NCBI RefSeq assembly: GCF_013778455.1
Contig: NZ_JACEHE010000001.1
Coordinates: forward strand, 186,001-250,000
Source: Streptomyces himalayensis subsp. himalayensis
GTDB taxonomy: Bacteria > Actinomycetota > Actinomycetes > Streptomycetales > Streptomycetaceae
Length of the DNA stretch: 64,000 nucleotides
Direction of reading: 5' to 3'
Part shown: in pieces, positions 45,757 to 56,316 of the stretch
Numbering within the stretch: the first letter of the stretch is position 1
Layout of the letters: each line of letters opens with the position of its first letter
Translations under genes and position numbers: made by a program
The notes under the pieces: generated by a model
Database searches by the model: none
What the model was told of the DNA's origin: nothing
The model's input: only the letters and a program-made list of their open reading frames with translations

Positions 45757-48137
45757 TACTGGCAGGCCTCGCAGGACTCGGGGTTCTCAAGGGAGCAGGC
45801 GACGGCGTCTTCCGGGGTTGTCTGCTGTACGGGGACGGGGGTCTGCGCCTGGGCCGCGCGGGCGATGCGCGTCGCCGGGCGTGAGCGCAGGTAGTACGTC
45901 GTCTTCAGGCCCGACTTCCAGGCGTACGCGTACATCGAGGAGAGCTTGCCGATGGTCGGCGTCTCCAAGAAGAGGTTCAGGGACTGAGACTGGTCCAGGA
46001 ACGGGGTCCGGGCGGCCGCCATGTCGATCAGGCCGCGCTGCGGGATCTCCCACGCCGTGCGGTACAGGGCGCGTACGTCCTCGGGGATCCAGGTGAAGTC
46101 CTGCACCGAGCCGCCCGAGTCGCGCAGGGCCTCGCGGGTGCGGGCGTCCCACACGCCGAGCCGCTTGAGGTCGTTCACCAGATACGAGTTGACCTGCAGG
46201 AACTCACCGCTGAGCGTCTCGCGCTTGAAGAGGTTGGAGACCTGCGGCTCGATGCACTCGTAGACGCCCGCGATCGAGGCGATCGTGGCGGTCGGCGCGA
46301 TCGCGAGGAGCAGGGAGTTGCGCATGCCCGTCTCGGCGATGCGCTCTCGCAGCGCCGCCCACCGCTCCGGCCAGGTCAGCTGCACGCCGTAATGGTCGGG
46401 GTGCAGGACGCCACGGGCCGTGCGGGTCTTCTCCCAGGCGGGCAGCGGACCGTTGCGCTCGGCGAGGTCGGCCGACGCCTCGTACGCTGCGAGCATGATC
46501 CGCTCGGCGATCCGCGTGGACAGCGCCTTCGCCTCGTCCGAGTCGAACGGCAGCCGCAACTTGAAGAACACGTCCTGCAGGCCCATCGCGCCCAGTCCCA
46601 CGGGGCGCCACTTGGCGTTGGAGCGGCCGGCCTGCTCGGTCGGGTAGTAGTTGATGTCGACGACGCGGTCGAGGAACGTCACGGCCGTACGGACCGTCGC
46701 GTCCAGCCGGTCCCAGTCGATGTCGCCGTCGACCACGAACGCGCCCAGGTTGACGGAACCCAGGTTGCAGACGGCAGTCTCGCCGTCGTTCGTGACCTCG
46801 AGGATCTCGGTGCACAGGTTGGAGGAGTGGACCGTGTGGCCCGGCTCCGCCGTCTGGTTGGCGGTGCGGTTGGCGGCGTCCTTGAACGTCATCCAGCCGT
46901 TGCCGGTCTGCGCGAGGGTGCGCATCATGCGGCCGTACAGGTCGCGGGCCGGGATGGTCTTCTTCGCCAGGCCGTCCGCCTCCGCCTTGCGGTACGCCGC
47001 GTCGAACTCGTCGCCCCACAGGTCGACCAGCTCGGGTACGTCGGCGGGGGAGAACAGGGACCACTGCCCGTCGGCGTCGACCCGGCGCATGAACTCGTCC
47101 GGGATCCAGTGCGCGAGGTTGAGGTTGTGGGTGCGCCGGGCGTCCTCACCGGTGTTGTCGCGCAGCTCCAGGAACTCCTCGATGTCGGAGTGCCAGGTCT
47201 CCAGATAGACCGCGGCCGCGCCCTTGCGCCGGCCGCCCTGGTTCACCGCGGCGACCGAGGCGTCGAGGGTCTTCAGGAACGGCACGATGCCGTTGGAGTG
47301 CCCGTTCGTGCCGCGGATCAGCGAACCGCGGGAGCGGATACGGGAGTACGAGAGGCCGATGCCGCCCGCGTGCTTCGAGAGGCGGGCCACCTGCTGGTAC
47401 CGCTCGTAGATCGAGTCGAGCTCGTCCAGCGGCGAGTCCAGCAGATAGCAGGAGGACATCTGCGGGTGCCGCGTACCGGAGTTGAAGAGCGTGGGCGATG
47501 AGGGCAGGTAGTCGAGGCGGCTCATCAGGCGGTACAGGGCTGCCACTTCGTCCACCGACCGCGGAGTGTCGTCCTCCGCGACCCCGGCGGCGACCCGCAG
47601 CATGAAGTGCTGCGGCGTCTCGATGACGCGCCGGGTGATCGGGTGCCGCAGCAGATAGCGGCTGTGCAGCGTGCGCAGCCCGAAGTAGCCGAAGCGGTCG
47701 TCGGTGCCCTCGGCGATCGAGGCGTCCACCAGCGCGTCAAGCCGGGCCGCGTGCAGGCGCCCGAACTGCGCCGTGCGGTGCGCGATCAGACCCTCCCGAT
47801 GCCCGACCGCGAGCGACTCGGAGAAGGACCTGACGCCCTGCGACGCGGCCTCCTCGGCGATGCTGATCGTCAGCAGCCGCGCCGCCAGCTTCGAGTACGC
47901 CGGGTCCTCCGAGATCAGCCCGGCGGAGGCCTCGGTGGCCAGTTCGCGCAGCTCGGTCTCGTCCGCGGCTGCGGACCGGCCGCGCAGCGCGGCGGCGGCG
48001 ACCCGGCCGGGGTCGGCGTCGGGGAGATCGGCGGTGAGGTCGGTCAGGGTGCGCAGCAGTGCGGCACCGGGTCCTCCCGACGCGGGCTCGGCCTCTGCCT
48101 GGCGGACTGAAACCGGATCGGCTGGCGCGATGGTCAC
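45756..48137 (-). CDS. nrdA: Class Ia ribonucleotide reductase large subunit
   Basis: A 793-residue alpha subunit making deoxynucleotides. Active-site segments are present: SSCYLLDSPLDE, RLSKHAGGIGLSYSRIRSRG, NLCTEILE, CNLGSVNLGAF, and the C-terminal redox pair CEACQ. The first 100 residues show no ATP-cone motif (VxKRDG), so overall activity control by dATP through that domain seems absent. GTG 48137 follows GGGAG. It is under the cobalamin riboswitch, so B12 would shut it off in favour of the B12-dependent class II enzyme encoded elsewhere. Confidence 0.94.
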   Translation of the reverse strand: MTIAPADPVSVRQAEAEPASGGPGAALLRTLTDLTADLPDADPGRVAAAALRGRSAAADETELRELATEASAGLISEDPAYSKLAARLLTISIAEEAASQGVRSFSESLAVGHREGLIAHRTAQFGRLHAARLDALVDASIAEGTDDRFGYFGLRTLHSRYLLRHPITRRVIETPQHFMLRVAAGVAEDDTPRSVDEVAALYRLMSRLDYLPSSPTLFNSGTRHPQMSSCYLLDSPLDELDSIYERYQQVARLSKHAGGIGLSYSRIRSRGSLIRGTNGHSNGIVPFLKTLDASVAAVNQGGRRKGAAAVYLETWHSDIEEFLELRDNTGEDARRTHNLNLAHWIPDEFMRRVDADGQWSLFSPADVPELVDLWGDEFDAAYRKAEADGLAKKTIPARDLYGRMMRTLAQTGNGWMTFKDAANRTANQTAEPGHTVHSSNLCTEILEVTNDGETAVCNLGSVNLGAFVVDGDIDWDRLDATVRTAVTFLDRVVDINYYPTEQAGRSNAKWRPVGLGAMGLQDVFFKLRLPFDSDEAKALSTRIAERIMLAAYEASADLAERNGPLPAWEKTRTARGVLHPDHYGVQLTWPERWAALRERIAETGMRNSLLLAIAPTATIASIAGVYECIEPQVSNLFKRETLSGEFLQVNSYLVNDLKRLGVWDARTREALRDSGGSVQDFTWIPEDVRALYRTAWEIPQRGLIDMAAARTPFLDQSQSLNLFLETPTIGKLSSMYAYAWKSGLKTTYYLRSRPATRIARAAQAQTPVPVQQTTPEDAVACSLENPESCEACQ

Positions 48138-48159
48138 GTGGAGCTCTCCCTCGCTGGCT

Positions 48160-48385
48160 CGGGGCCTCGGGGAGGGAAGCGGGCGCACGGGCACACACGC
48201 AGGGCAGCGCGGGCCGCTTCCACCGGCCCACTCCGCGAGGCCCGGACGTCGTCGGCACCCGGAACGGACGGACCGGGCGCGCCGTCGGCAGGTCCTCGGA
48301 CTTACGGGTACACGAACGCGCACCAGTACACCGTTGCGGGACAGTTCCGGACTTGCACCGGATTCCCCTGCGGCGACAGCGAGCA
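48160..48385 (-). promoter_or_regulatory. Adenosylcobalamin riboswitch upstream of nrdA
   Basis: Read on the minus strand, the leader contains the hallmark order GGGGAATCCGGTGC, AAGTCCGG, CCCGCAACGGTG and the B12 box AGTCCGAGGACCTGCC (48287-48302), closed by CGCCG/CGGCG pairing. The aptamer spans about 48276-48378. Downstream, a GGGCCG/CGGCCC hairpin and a longer pairing of CGGGCCTCG with CGAGGCCCCG near the ribosome-binding site could be the expression platform. The S. coelicolor nrdABS operon is known to be repressed through such a switch. Confidence 0.9.
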
Positions 48386-48436
48386 TGAGCATACATGTGG
48401 GGGTGGACCATCGGGTGTACCCCCACATGTAGTGAG
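48386..48436 (-). promoter_or_regulatory. Candidate pair of NrdR boxes at the nrdA promoter
   Basis: Two copies of an ACATGT-centred element (48393-48398 and 48425-48430) lie 32 bp apart centre to centre, about three helical turns. The flanks form one 12-bp inverted repeat ACATGTGGGGGT / ACCCCCACATGT. Paired boxes with this spacing upstream of nrd genes are typical for NrdR, but the exact consensus was not checked. Confidence 0.55.
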
Positions 48437-48506
48437 TCGCGCGTGAACAGGCAGCGGCTGTCGGTGCGCTCCGCTATCGTCGAAGGACGTCAGGAAGGAG
48501 GTCCCC

Positions 48507-49112
48507 ATGACACTGTCGGCCGAACACCTTGAGATCACTGACAAGTTCCACATCCACCCCGATGAATTCGACGAGGGCACGCGCATACTCGCCGCCAAGT
48601 CCCAGCGGATGCGCATCGAACTCATCGACGGCAGGGTCAGGAGCAGGGCTGTGCCCGACGGGGACCACGGACGGATCATTCAGTGGCTGTCGCGCATCTG
48701 CATCCAGCACCGGCCTGACTTGTGGCTCCATCCCGAGCAGGGGCTGAAGGTGCAGGAGTACCGGCTTGGCCGCGCTCGCCCGGACGCCTCGCTCGCGCCC
48801 AGTGACGCCTTCGTCGGCCAGGGCGAGTGGGCCGATCCCTCGCCCGTGCTGATGGCCGTCGAGGTCACCTCGTACGACGCGGACACCGACCAGCGTGACC
48901 GGGTGGAGAAGCCGCGCGCCTACGCCCAGACCCGCATCCCCGTCTACCTCCTGATCGACCGGGACAGTTGCGAGGTCACGGTCTTCAGCGAGCCGGACGG
49001 CGTCCGGTACGAGAACGCCCACACGGTGCCGTTCGGCAAGACCGTCGCTCTGCCTGCGCCGCTGGACAACATCGTCCTGGAGACCGAACAGCTCAAGGAC
49101 TGGGTGCGCTGA
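48507..49112 (+). CDS. Uma2-family (PD-(D/E)XK-like) protein
   Basis: A 201-residue protein. The nuclease-fold residues are seen in RARPDASLAP, LMAVEVTSYDADT and KPRAYAQTRIPVYLLID. Uma2 (DUF820) proteins are abundant in Streptomyces and cyanobacteria; most have no assigned role. ATG 48507 follows AAGGAGG. It is divergent from nrdA across the riboswitch region and ends before a terminator. Confidence 0.85.
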   Translation: MTLSAEHLEITDKFHIHPDEFDEGTRILAAKSQRMRIELIDGRVRSRAVPDGDHGRIIQWLSRICIQHRPDLWLHPEQGLKVQEYRLGRARPDASLAPSDAFVGQGEWADPSPVLMAVEVTSYDADTDQRDRVEKPRAYAQTRIPVYLLIDRDSCEVTVFSEPDGVRYENAHTVPFGKTVALPAPLDNIVLETEQLKDWVR

Positions 49113-49123
49113 CCCACGGCGAC

Positions 49124-49157
49124 GGGCCGCCACTCCCCGGCTAGGGAGCGGCGGCCC
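49124..49157. terminator. Terminator between Uma2 and symporter genes
   Basis: A 14-bp stem with one mismatch, GGGCCGCCACTCCC (49124-49137) with GGGAGCGGCGGCCC (49144-49157), located between convergent genes. Confidence 0.75.
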
Positions 49158-49185
49158 GCATCACGTGCGAGTCATGCGCAAGGGC

Positions 49186-50814
49186 TCAGTGCGCGGCCCC
49201 CGCCGTCGCCGGCGGCAGCTCGACCTGGACACCCTTGTCGCCCGCGTCCACCGTGTAGTCCTCCGGAGACGTTTCGTCGACCCCGTCCGGCGCCTTCACC
49301 GCGCGCAGCACGAAGGTGAGGACCACCGTCACCACCAGGTTCAGCACGAAGGCCGTCAAGCCGATGTAGCCGATCTCGCCGATGCCGGGGATCTCCGCGG
49401 ACGAACCGCCGAAGTGCTTCTGGGTCGGGGACGCCACGCCGTACGCGGCCACCGTCCCGTACACCATGCCGACCGCCCAGCCCGCGAGCAGAGCCCAGCG
49501 GTGGAACCAGCGCGTGAACAGGCCGAACACCAGGGCAGGGAAGGTCTGCAGGATCCAGATGCCGCCGAGGAGCTGGAAGTTGATCGCGACCGTCTTGTCC
49601 ATGCCGAGGACGAAGACCAGCGCGCCCACCTTGACCAGCAGCGACACCATCTTGGAGACCTTGGTCTCCTGTTCGGGCGTGGCGTCGGGCTTCAGGAAGT
49701 CCTTGTAGATGTTCCGCGTGAAGAGGTTGGCCGCGGCGATCGACATGATCGCGGCCGGGACGAGCGCGCCGATGCCGATGGCGGCGAAGGCCACGCCCGT
49801 GAACCAGTCGGGGAACATGTCCTCGAAGAGCTGCGGGATCGCCAGCTGACCGTTCTGCACCTTGATTCCGGCCGCGATCGCCATGAAGCCCAGCAGACCC
49901 AGCAGACCTAGCATCAGCGAGTACAGCGGCAGGATCGTGGAGTTGCGGCGGATGACGTCACGGCTGCGGCTGGACAGCACGGCCGTCACCGAGTGCGGGT
50001 ACATGAACAGGGCGAGCGCCGAGCCCAGCGCCAGCGTGGCGTAGGTCCACTGCGAGGGATCGGCCGGGGCCAACGCGCCGCGCGGCTTCTCGGTCGCCGG
50101 GTTGATCTGCGCGAAGGCGTCGCCCGCCTTGGCGAAGATGTCGTCGAAGCCGCCCAGCTTGATCGGGATGTAGATGATCGCGACCGCGATGACGATGTAG
50201 ATCAGCGCGTCCTTCACGAAGGCGATCAGCGCCGGCGCCCGCAGACCGGACGAGTAGGTGTACGCGGCCAGCACACCGAAGGCGATCAGCAGCGGCAGGT
50301 CCTTGATGAACCAGTGCGTGTTCTCACCGCCGCCCACGCCCATCACGTCGAGAACCGCCTGGATGCCGACCAGCTGGAGCGCGATGTACGGCATCGTGGC
50401 GAGGATGCCGGTGACCGCGACGGCCAGCGACAGGCCCTTGGAGCCGAAGCGTCCGCGGACGAAGTCCGAGGTGGTGACGTACCCGTGCTTGTGCGAAACC
50501 GACCACAGACGCGGCAGGAACACGAACATCAGCGGGTAGATGAGGATCGTGTACGGCACGGCGAAGAAGCCGGCCGCGCCCGCCGCGTAGATCGCCGCCG
50601 GGACCGCCACGAAGGTGTACGCCGTGTAGAGGTCGCCGCCGAGCAGGAACCAGGTGACCCAGGTGCCGAACGACCGGCCGCCGAGGCCCCACTCGTCGAG
50701 GCTGTTCTCGTTCGCGGCCCTGCGCCAGCGCGAGGCCAGGAAGCCCATGACCGTGACGGCCACGAAGAAGAGGATGAAGACGGCGAGTGCCACGCCGTTC
50801 ACGCCGTCGTTCAC
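49186..50814 (-). CDS. Sodium:solute symporter, monocarboxylate permease (MctP-like)
   Basis: A 542-residue SSS-family transporter with about 13 helices. The family core is clear (NSLDEWGLGGRSFGTWVTW, YTYSSGLRAPALIAFVKD, FMYPHSVTAVLSSRSRDVIR). Related proteins take up acetate, pyruvate, lactate or propionate. GTG 50814 overlaps the stop codon of the DUF3311 gene (GTGA). Confidence 0.88.
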   Translation of the reverse strand: MNDGVNGVALAVFILFFVAVTVMGFLASRWRRAANENSLDEWGLGGRSFGTWVTWFLLGGDLYTAYTFVAVPAAIYAAGAAGFFAVPYTILIYPLMFVFLPRLWSVSHKHGYVTTSDFVRGRFGSKGLSLAVAVTGILATMPYIALQLVGIQAVLDVMGVGGGENTHWFIKDLPLLIAFGVLAAYTYSSGLRAPALIAFVKDALIYIVIAVAIIYIPIKLGGFDDIFAKAGDAFAQINPATEKPRGALAPADPSQWTYATLALGSALALFMYPHSVTAVLSSRSRDVIRRNSTILPLYSLMLGLLGLLGFMAIAAGIKVQNGQLAIPQLFEDMFPDWFTGVAFAAIGIGALVPAAIMSIAAANLFTRNIYKDFLKPDATPEQETKVSKMVSLLVKVGALVFVLGMDKTVAINFQLLGGIWILQTFPALVFGLFTRWFHRWALLAGWAVGMVYGTVAAYGVASPTQKHFGGSSAEIPGIGEIGYIGLTAFVLNLVVTVVLTFVLRAVKAPDGVDETSPEDYTVDAGDKGVQVELPPATAGAAH

Positions 50815-51077
50815 TGGGACGCACCCCCCTCGCGGGAGGCCTTACGGCCGGCCTGGTCCTTCTGCCACAGCCGGTACGCGACCATGGTCAGCACGGTGGA
50901 GATGACGACCCAGGCCATCTGGTACCAGTAGAAGAACGGGACGCCGATGAGGGTCGGCTCGATCTTGGCGTAGGAGCCCACCCAGAGCATCGCGACGAAC
51001 GGCGCGAACAGGCAGAGGGCTATCACCACCCTCACCGGTGTGACGACCGGTCCTCTCTCTTCAGGTTCTTGTGGCAT
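50811..51077 (-). CDS. DUF3311 small membrane protein, symporter partner
   Basis: An 88-residue protein with two membrane helices (VRVVIALCLFAPFVAMLWVG and YQMAWVVISTVLTMVAYRLW). DUF3311 proteins are regularly encoded next to MctP-type symporters and are thought to be accessory subunits. ATG 51077 (MPQEPEERG) is chosen; the frame opens further upstream. It overlaps the symporter start by four bases. Confidence 0.85.
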   Translation of the reverse strand: MPQEPEERGPVVTPVRVVIALCLFAPFVAMLWVGSYAKIEPTLIGVPFFYWYQMAWVVISTVLTMVAYRLWQKDQAGRKASREGGASQ

Positions 51078-51237
51078 ACGGCGGCTCCCGTCCCCTCGCT
51101 GACCCCGACGATCGCTGATCACTTGTCAATGCGGGGGAAATCTATGGGACGGTTCCGCGTTATGGAACCCCTGTCCGGATAGCGGACGCCAGTGTTCGGA
51201 GGTGCCCTCCGGAGCAGGGAGCCGGGCTCCCGAGCAG

Positions 51238-51435
51238 TCAGCAGCAGCGGAACCCGTGCCGGGGGTCCGACTCCTGCCGGTTCGTTAGCATCCGCTCGAA
51301 ATCCCGCCGGGACGGCACGGATGCGGTGGGATGGTCCCTTCTGACGTGGGCGACATACCGCTCGTACGCGGACTCACCGGTCAGCTCGCGCACGTACCAC
51401 CGCACCCAGCGCAGCCCTCTCAGCAGTACGGTCAC
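51238..51435 (-). CDS. YbdD/YjiX-family small protein
   Basis: A 65-residue protein from GTG 51435 (VTVLLRGLRWVRWYVREL), with the family pattern YERYVAHVRRDHP, a PSRRDFERMLTNRQ helix and a C-terminal RCC. YbdD/YjiX proteins are constant partners of CstA-type pyruvate/peptide transporters. The GTG overlaps the cstA stop codon. Confidence 0.88.
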   Translation of the reverse strand: MTVLLRGLRWVRWYVRELTGESAYERYVAHVRRDHPTASVPSRRDFERMLTNRQESDPRHGFRCC

Positions 51436-53603
51436 GATGCCTGTGTCACCTCCCCGTCGCGGCTCGCGGCGGCCAGCTCGGCCTTCTCCTCCTGGGTCGG
51501 GATCAGCCCGGCCGGGGCGACCAGCTTCGATTCGACGTACGGCGTCTCGCTCAGCCGGCTCGCCTCCGGGTTGCGCAGGTGCCTGACGCAGATCCGTGCC
51601 GCGTCCACGATCACGACGACGATGAGGACGGCCAGGACCGCCGACAGGACGCCGTCCACCGTCGAGTTGGTGACGATGGTGTGCATGTCGTCCATGTTCT
51701 TGGCGGGCGGCAGGACCTTGCCCGCGTCGATGCCGTCCTGGTAGTTCGCGCGCTGCTGGAAGAAGCCCACGCGCGGGTCGCTGGAGAACACCTTCTGCCA
51801 GCTCGCGGTCAGCGTGACCGTCGCGTCCCAGGCGAGCGGAATACCGGTGATCCACGCCCACTTGAGGCGTCCGGACTTGACCAGCAGGGTCGTGCAGACG
51901 GCGAGTGCCACGGCCGCGAGCAGCTGGTTGGCGATGCCGAAGATCGGGAACAGCTGGTTGATCCCGCCGAGCGGCTCGTGCACGCCGACCCAGAGGAAGT
52001 AGCCCCACAGCCCGACCACGGCGGCACTTGTCAGCACGAGTCCCGGCTTCCAACTGACGTTCCGGAACGGCTTGTAGACGTTGCCCAGCATGTCCTGAAG
52101 CATGAACCGGCCCACGCGCGTGCCCGCGTCCAGCGCGGTCAGGATGAACAGCGCCTCGAACATGATCGCGAAGTGGTACCAGAACGCCCGCAGGCCGCCC
52201 CCGGTGACCTGCGAGAAGATCTCGGAGACACCGACGGCGAGCGTGGGCGCTCCGCCGGTCCGCGACAGCAGCGTCGCCTCCTCGACGTTCTTCGCGGCGT
52301 CCGCCAGCTCCTTCGGGGAGATGGAGTAGCCGAAGTTCGCGACTGCCTGCGACGCGGACTGCACGCTGTCCCCGATGACGCCCGCCGGCGCGTTCATTGC
52401 GAAGTACAGGCCCGGGTCGATGATGCTGGCCGCGATCAGCGCCATGACCGCAACGGACGACTCCATCAGCATGGAGCCGTAGCCGATCATCCGGACCTGC
52501 GTCTCCTTCTGGATCATCTTCGGCGTCGTACCGGACGAGATGAGGGCGTGGAAACCGGACAGCGCCCCGCATGCGATGGTGATGAAGACGAACGGGAACA
52601 GGGAGCCCGCGAACACCGGCCCGTCGCCGCGCGACGCGAAGTCCGTGACCGCGTCCATCTTGAGCGTCGGCAGCGCGATGACGACACCCAGCGCGAGCAG
52701 CCCGATCGTGCCGATCTTCATGAAGGTGGAGAGGTAGTCGCGGGGTGCGAGCAGCATCCACACGGGCAGGACCGAGGCGACGAAGCCGTACGCCACCATC
52801 CAGATCACCAGCGTCGACGGCTCGAGCGTGAAGGTGTCGGCGAGCGAGGACTCGGCGACCCAGCGGCCGGCGACGATCGCGAACAGCAGCAGCGCCACAC
52901 CGATCAGGGAGACCTCGGTGACCCGCCCCGGCCGGATCAGTCGCAGATAGAAGCCCATCAGAAGCGCGATCGGAATCGTCATCGCGATGGAGAAGGTGCC
53001 CCACGGGGACTGGGCGAGGGCGTTGACGACGACCAGCGCCAGTACCCCGAGCAAGATGATCATGATGGCGAAGGCGGCGAGGAGCGCCGCCGCGCCGCCG
53101 AACGGCCCGATCTCCTCGCGCGCCATCTGCCCGAGCGAGCGCCCGTCCCGCCGCGTCGAGAAGAACAGCACCACCATGTCCTGCACGGCACCCGCGAAGA
53201 TCACCCCGACGATGATCCAGATCGTGCCGGGCAGATAGCCCATCTGCGCGGCCAGTACGGGACCGACGAGCGGTCCGGCGCCGGCGATCGCCGCGAAGTG
53301 GTGGCCGAGCAGCACACGGCGGTCGGTCGGATGGAAGTCGATGCCGTTGTCCAGCCGCTCCGCGGGCGTGGCGCGGGTCTTGTCGACCTTCAGCACGCGG
53401 TTCGCGATGAACTTCGAGTAGAAGCGGTACGCGATGGCGTACGAGCCGAGGGCCGCGGCCACCATCCAGGCGGCCGACACCTCCTCGCCCCGGGAGAGCG
53501 CGAGCACGGTCCAGCCCGAGGCGCCCACCAGCGCCACGAGCGTCCAGATGATGATGGTTCGCGGGCTTGTGCGGGGACTCGTTGAAGGGGCTGCGGTACG
53601 CAC
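51432..53603 (-). CDS. cstA: Carbon starvation protein CstA family transporter
   Basis: A 723-residue membrane protein with about 16 helices. Conserved blocks include GHHFAAIAGAGPLVGPVLAAQ near residue 105, DMVVLFFSTRRDGRSLGQMA and GALSGFHALISSGTTPKMI. CstA proteins import pyruvate (and possibly peptides) in carbon-limited cells. GTG 53603 follows GGGAGGACG. With the MctP pair downstream it makes a monocarboxylate-uptake region. Confidence 0.92.
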   Translation of the reverse strand: MRTAAPSTSPRTSPRTIIIWTLVALVGASGWTVLALSRGEEVSAAWMVAAALGSYAIAYRFYSKFIANRVLKVDKTRATPAERLDNGIDFHPTDRRVLLGHHFAAIAGAGPLVGPVLAAQMGYLPGTIWIIVGVIFAGAVQDMVVLFFSTRRDGRSLGQMAREEIGPFGGAAALLAAFAIMIILLGVLALVVVNALAQSPWGTFSIAMTIPIALLMGFYLRLIRPGRVTEVSLIGVALLLFAIVAGRWVAESSLADTFTLEPSTLVIWMVAYGFVASVLPVWMLLAPRDYLSTFMKIGTIGLLALGVVIALPTLKMDAVTDFASRGDGPVFAGSLFPFVFITIACGALSGFHALISSGTTPKMIQKETQVRMIGYGSMLMESSVAVMALIAASIIDPGLYFAMNAPAGVIGDSVQSASQAVANFGYSISPKELADAAKNVEEATLLSRTGGAPTLAVGVSEIFSQVTGGGLRAFWYHFAIMFEALFILTALDAGTRVGRFMLQDMLGNVYKPFRNVSWKPGLVLTSAAVVGLWGYFLWVGVHEPLGGINQLFPIFGIANQLLAAVALAVCTTLLVKSGRLKWAWITGIPLAWDATVTLTASWQKVFSSDPRVGFFQQRANYQDGIDAGKVLPPAKNMDDMHTIVTNSTVDGVLSAVLAVLIVVVIVDAARICVRHLRNPEASRLSETPYVESKLVAPAGLIPTQEEKAELAAASRDGEVTQAS

Positions 53604-53684
53604 CGGGTCGTCCTCCCGTCCATACGACACAACGGGGAGGACCGTAGAGCAGGAATGTGAGCTGCGCTACACCGCGGGACGTGC

Positions 53685-54778
<1,094 letters not shown>

Positions 54779-54800
54779 TTATACACCCTTGACACCTCTA

Positions 54801-54840
54801 AAAGGTCTAGGCCAAGCTCCACCTACTGGTCTACACCATT
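54801..54840. promoter_or_regulatory. Two dre operators in the dasR-dasA intergenic region
   Basis: AAAGGTCTAGGCCAAG (54801-54816) and ACTGGTCTACACCATT (54825-54840) match the DasR response element ACTGGTCTAGACCAGT, 24 bp apart. A further half site, AAGACCAGT, follows at about 54843. They would allow DasR control of dasA and of its own gene. Confidence 0.88.
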
Positions 54841-54962
54841 AAAGACCAGTCCCAGCCCCACGGGCAGTCGTTCCTGCGCACCTTTCTCGTACGGCCCTTT
54901 CTTGTACGGCGCAGTCCCGGGCGGTGATGGGGGGAGACTCTTGCAGCCCTGAGGAGGGTGGC

Positions 54963-56264
54963 GTGAAGCGCAAGCTGATAGCTGCGATTGGCGCAGCGAC
55001 GATGATGGCCTCAGTCGCGGCCTGTGGCGGTTCCGGCAGTGACACCGCTGAGGACCCGAAGGACCGCAAGGGCGAGCTGACCGTCTGGCTCATGACGGAC
55101 GCCCAGAGCACCTGGCCCGAGCTGGTCAAGCAGGCCAACAGCGCGTTCAACAAGACGTACCCGGGCGTCAAGGTCAACGTCCAGTACCAGCAGTGGGCGG
55201 ACAAGACCAAGAAGCTCGACGCGGCCCTGGCCGGCGACAAGTTCCCGGACGTGGTCGAGCTCGGCAACACCGAGACCATGACGTACATCCTCAACGGCGC
55301 TCTCGGCGAGATCGACCCCGAGAAGTACGAGAACTCCGACACCTGGATCGGCGGCCTCAAGGACACCTGTTCCTACGAGGGCAAGCTCTACTGCGTGCCG
55401 TACTACGCCGGTGCGCGCGTGGCCATCTACAACAAGGACATGTTCAAGGCCGCGACCGGCAAGGACACCCTCCCCGAGACCGAGACCGACCTGACCGAGG
55501 CGCTCGACAAGGTCCAGTCGAAGTACGGCAAGAAGGACAAGGCGTTCTCCTCCCTCTACCTGCCGGGCCGTTACTGGTACGCCGCGATGTCGTACGTCGC
55601 CGCGTACGGCGGCAAGATCGCCGAGTACGACGAGTCCGCCAAGAAGTGGAAGGCCACACTCTCCTCGCCGGAGGCCCAGCAGGGCATCCAGCACTTCATC
55701 GACCTGGTCAAGAAGTACAACAACGGTGACCAGACGAAGGACGAGCAGGACCACGCCAACGTCATGGCCAACGAGAAGGCGGCGCTGCTCTACGGCAACG
55801 GCTGGGAGGCCGGCAGCGTCATCGACGGCAACGCGAACGGCAATCCCAAGCTGAAGGACAAGATCGCCACCGCGGGCATGCCCGGCCCGAACGGCAAGGC
55901 GCTTCCGTCCTTCATCGGCGGCTCCGACCTGGCCACCATCTCCAAGTCCGAGAACCAGGACCTTGCGGAGGAATGGATCTCCCTCTTCACCAACGAGAAG
56001 TCGGAGGAGGCCCTCGCGGCCAAGAACATCCTGCCGAACAACACCAAGCAGCTGGAGCCGCTGAAGTCCAAGCCGGAGACGGCGCCGATCGCCAACGCCG
56101 TGCCGGACGCCTGGTTCACGCCCATCGCGCCGGGCTGGGCCGCGGTCGAGAAGAAGGAGACGCTCGAGCTGATGCTGCTCGACATCCTCAAGGGCACGTC
56201 GGTCGAGGACGCCACCAAGGCAGCGGACGCGGAGATCGACGAGCTGATCAACGAGGCCTCCTGA
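54963..56264 (+). CDS. dasA: Chitobiose/GlcNAc-oligomer-binding lipoprotein DasA
   Basis: A 433-residue ABC importer lipoprotein. Signal peptide with lipobox SVAAC (C21), then a sugar-binding fold with typical tracts (ELTVWLMTDAQSTW, VNVQYQQWADKTKKLDAAL, FPDVVELGNTETM). GTG 54963 lies 5 bases after GGAGGG. First gene of dasABC, controlled by the dre pair; the energising ATPase is not in the operon (MsiK in other streptomycetes). Confidence 0.95.
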   Translation: MKRKLIAAIGAATMMASVAACGGSGSDTAEDPKDRKGELTVWLMTDAQSTWPELVKQANSAFNKTYPGVKVNVQYQQWADKTKKLDAALAGDKFPDVVELGNTETMTYILNGALGEIDPEKYENSDTWIGGLKDTCSYEGKLYCVPYYAGARVAIYNKDMFKAATGKDTLPETETDLTEALDKVQSKYGKKDKAFSSLYLPGRYWYAAMSYVAAYGGKIAEYDESAKKWKATLSSPEAQQGIQHFIDLVKKYNNGDQTKDEQDHANVMANEKAALLYGNGWEAGSVIDGNANGNPKLKDKIATAGMPGPNGKALPSFIGGSDLATISKSENQDLAEEWISLFTNEKSEEALAAKNILPNNTKQLEPLKSKPETAPIANAVPDAWFTPIAPGWAAVEKKETLELMLLDILKGTSVEDATKAADAEIDELINEAS

Positions 56265-56316
56265 CCTCTGGGCGAGGCCTCCTCCCCGGCCTCGTGACCT
56301 CCTGATCGCCCTGTCG

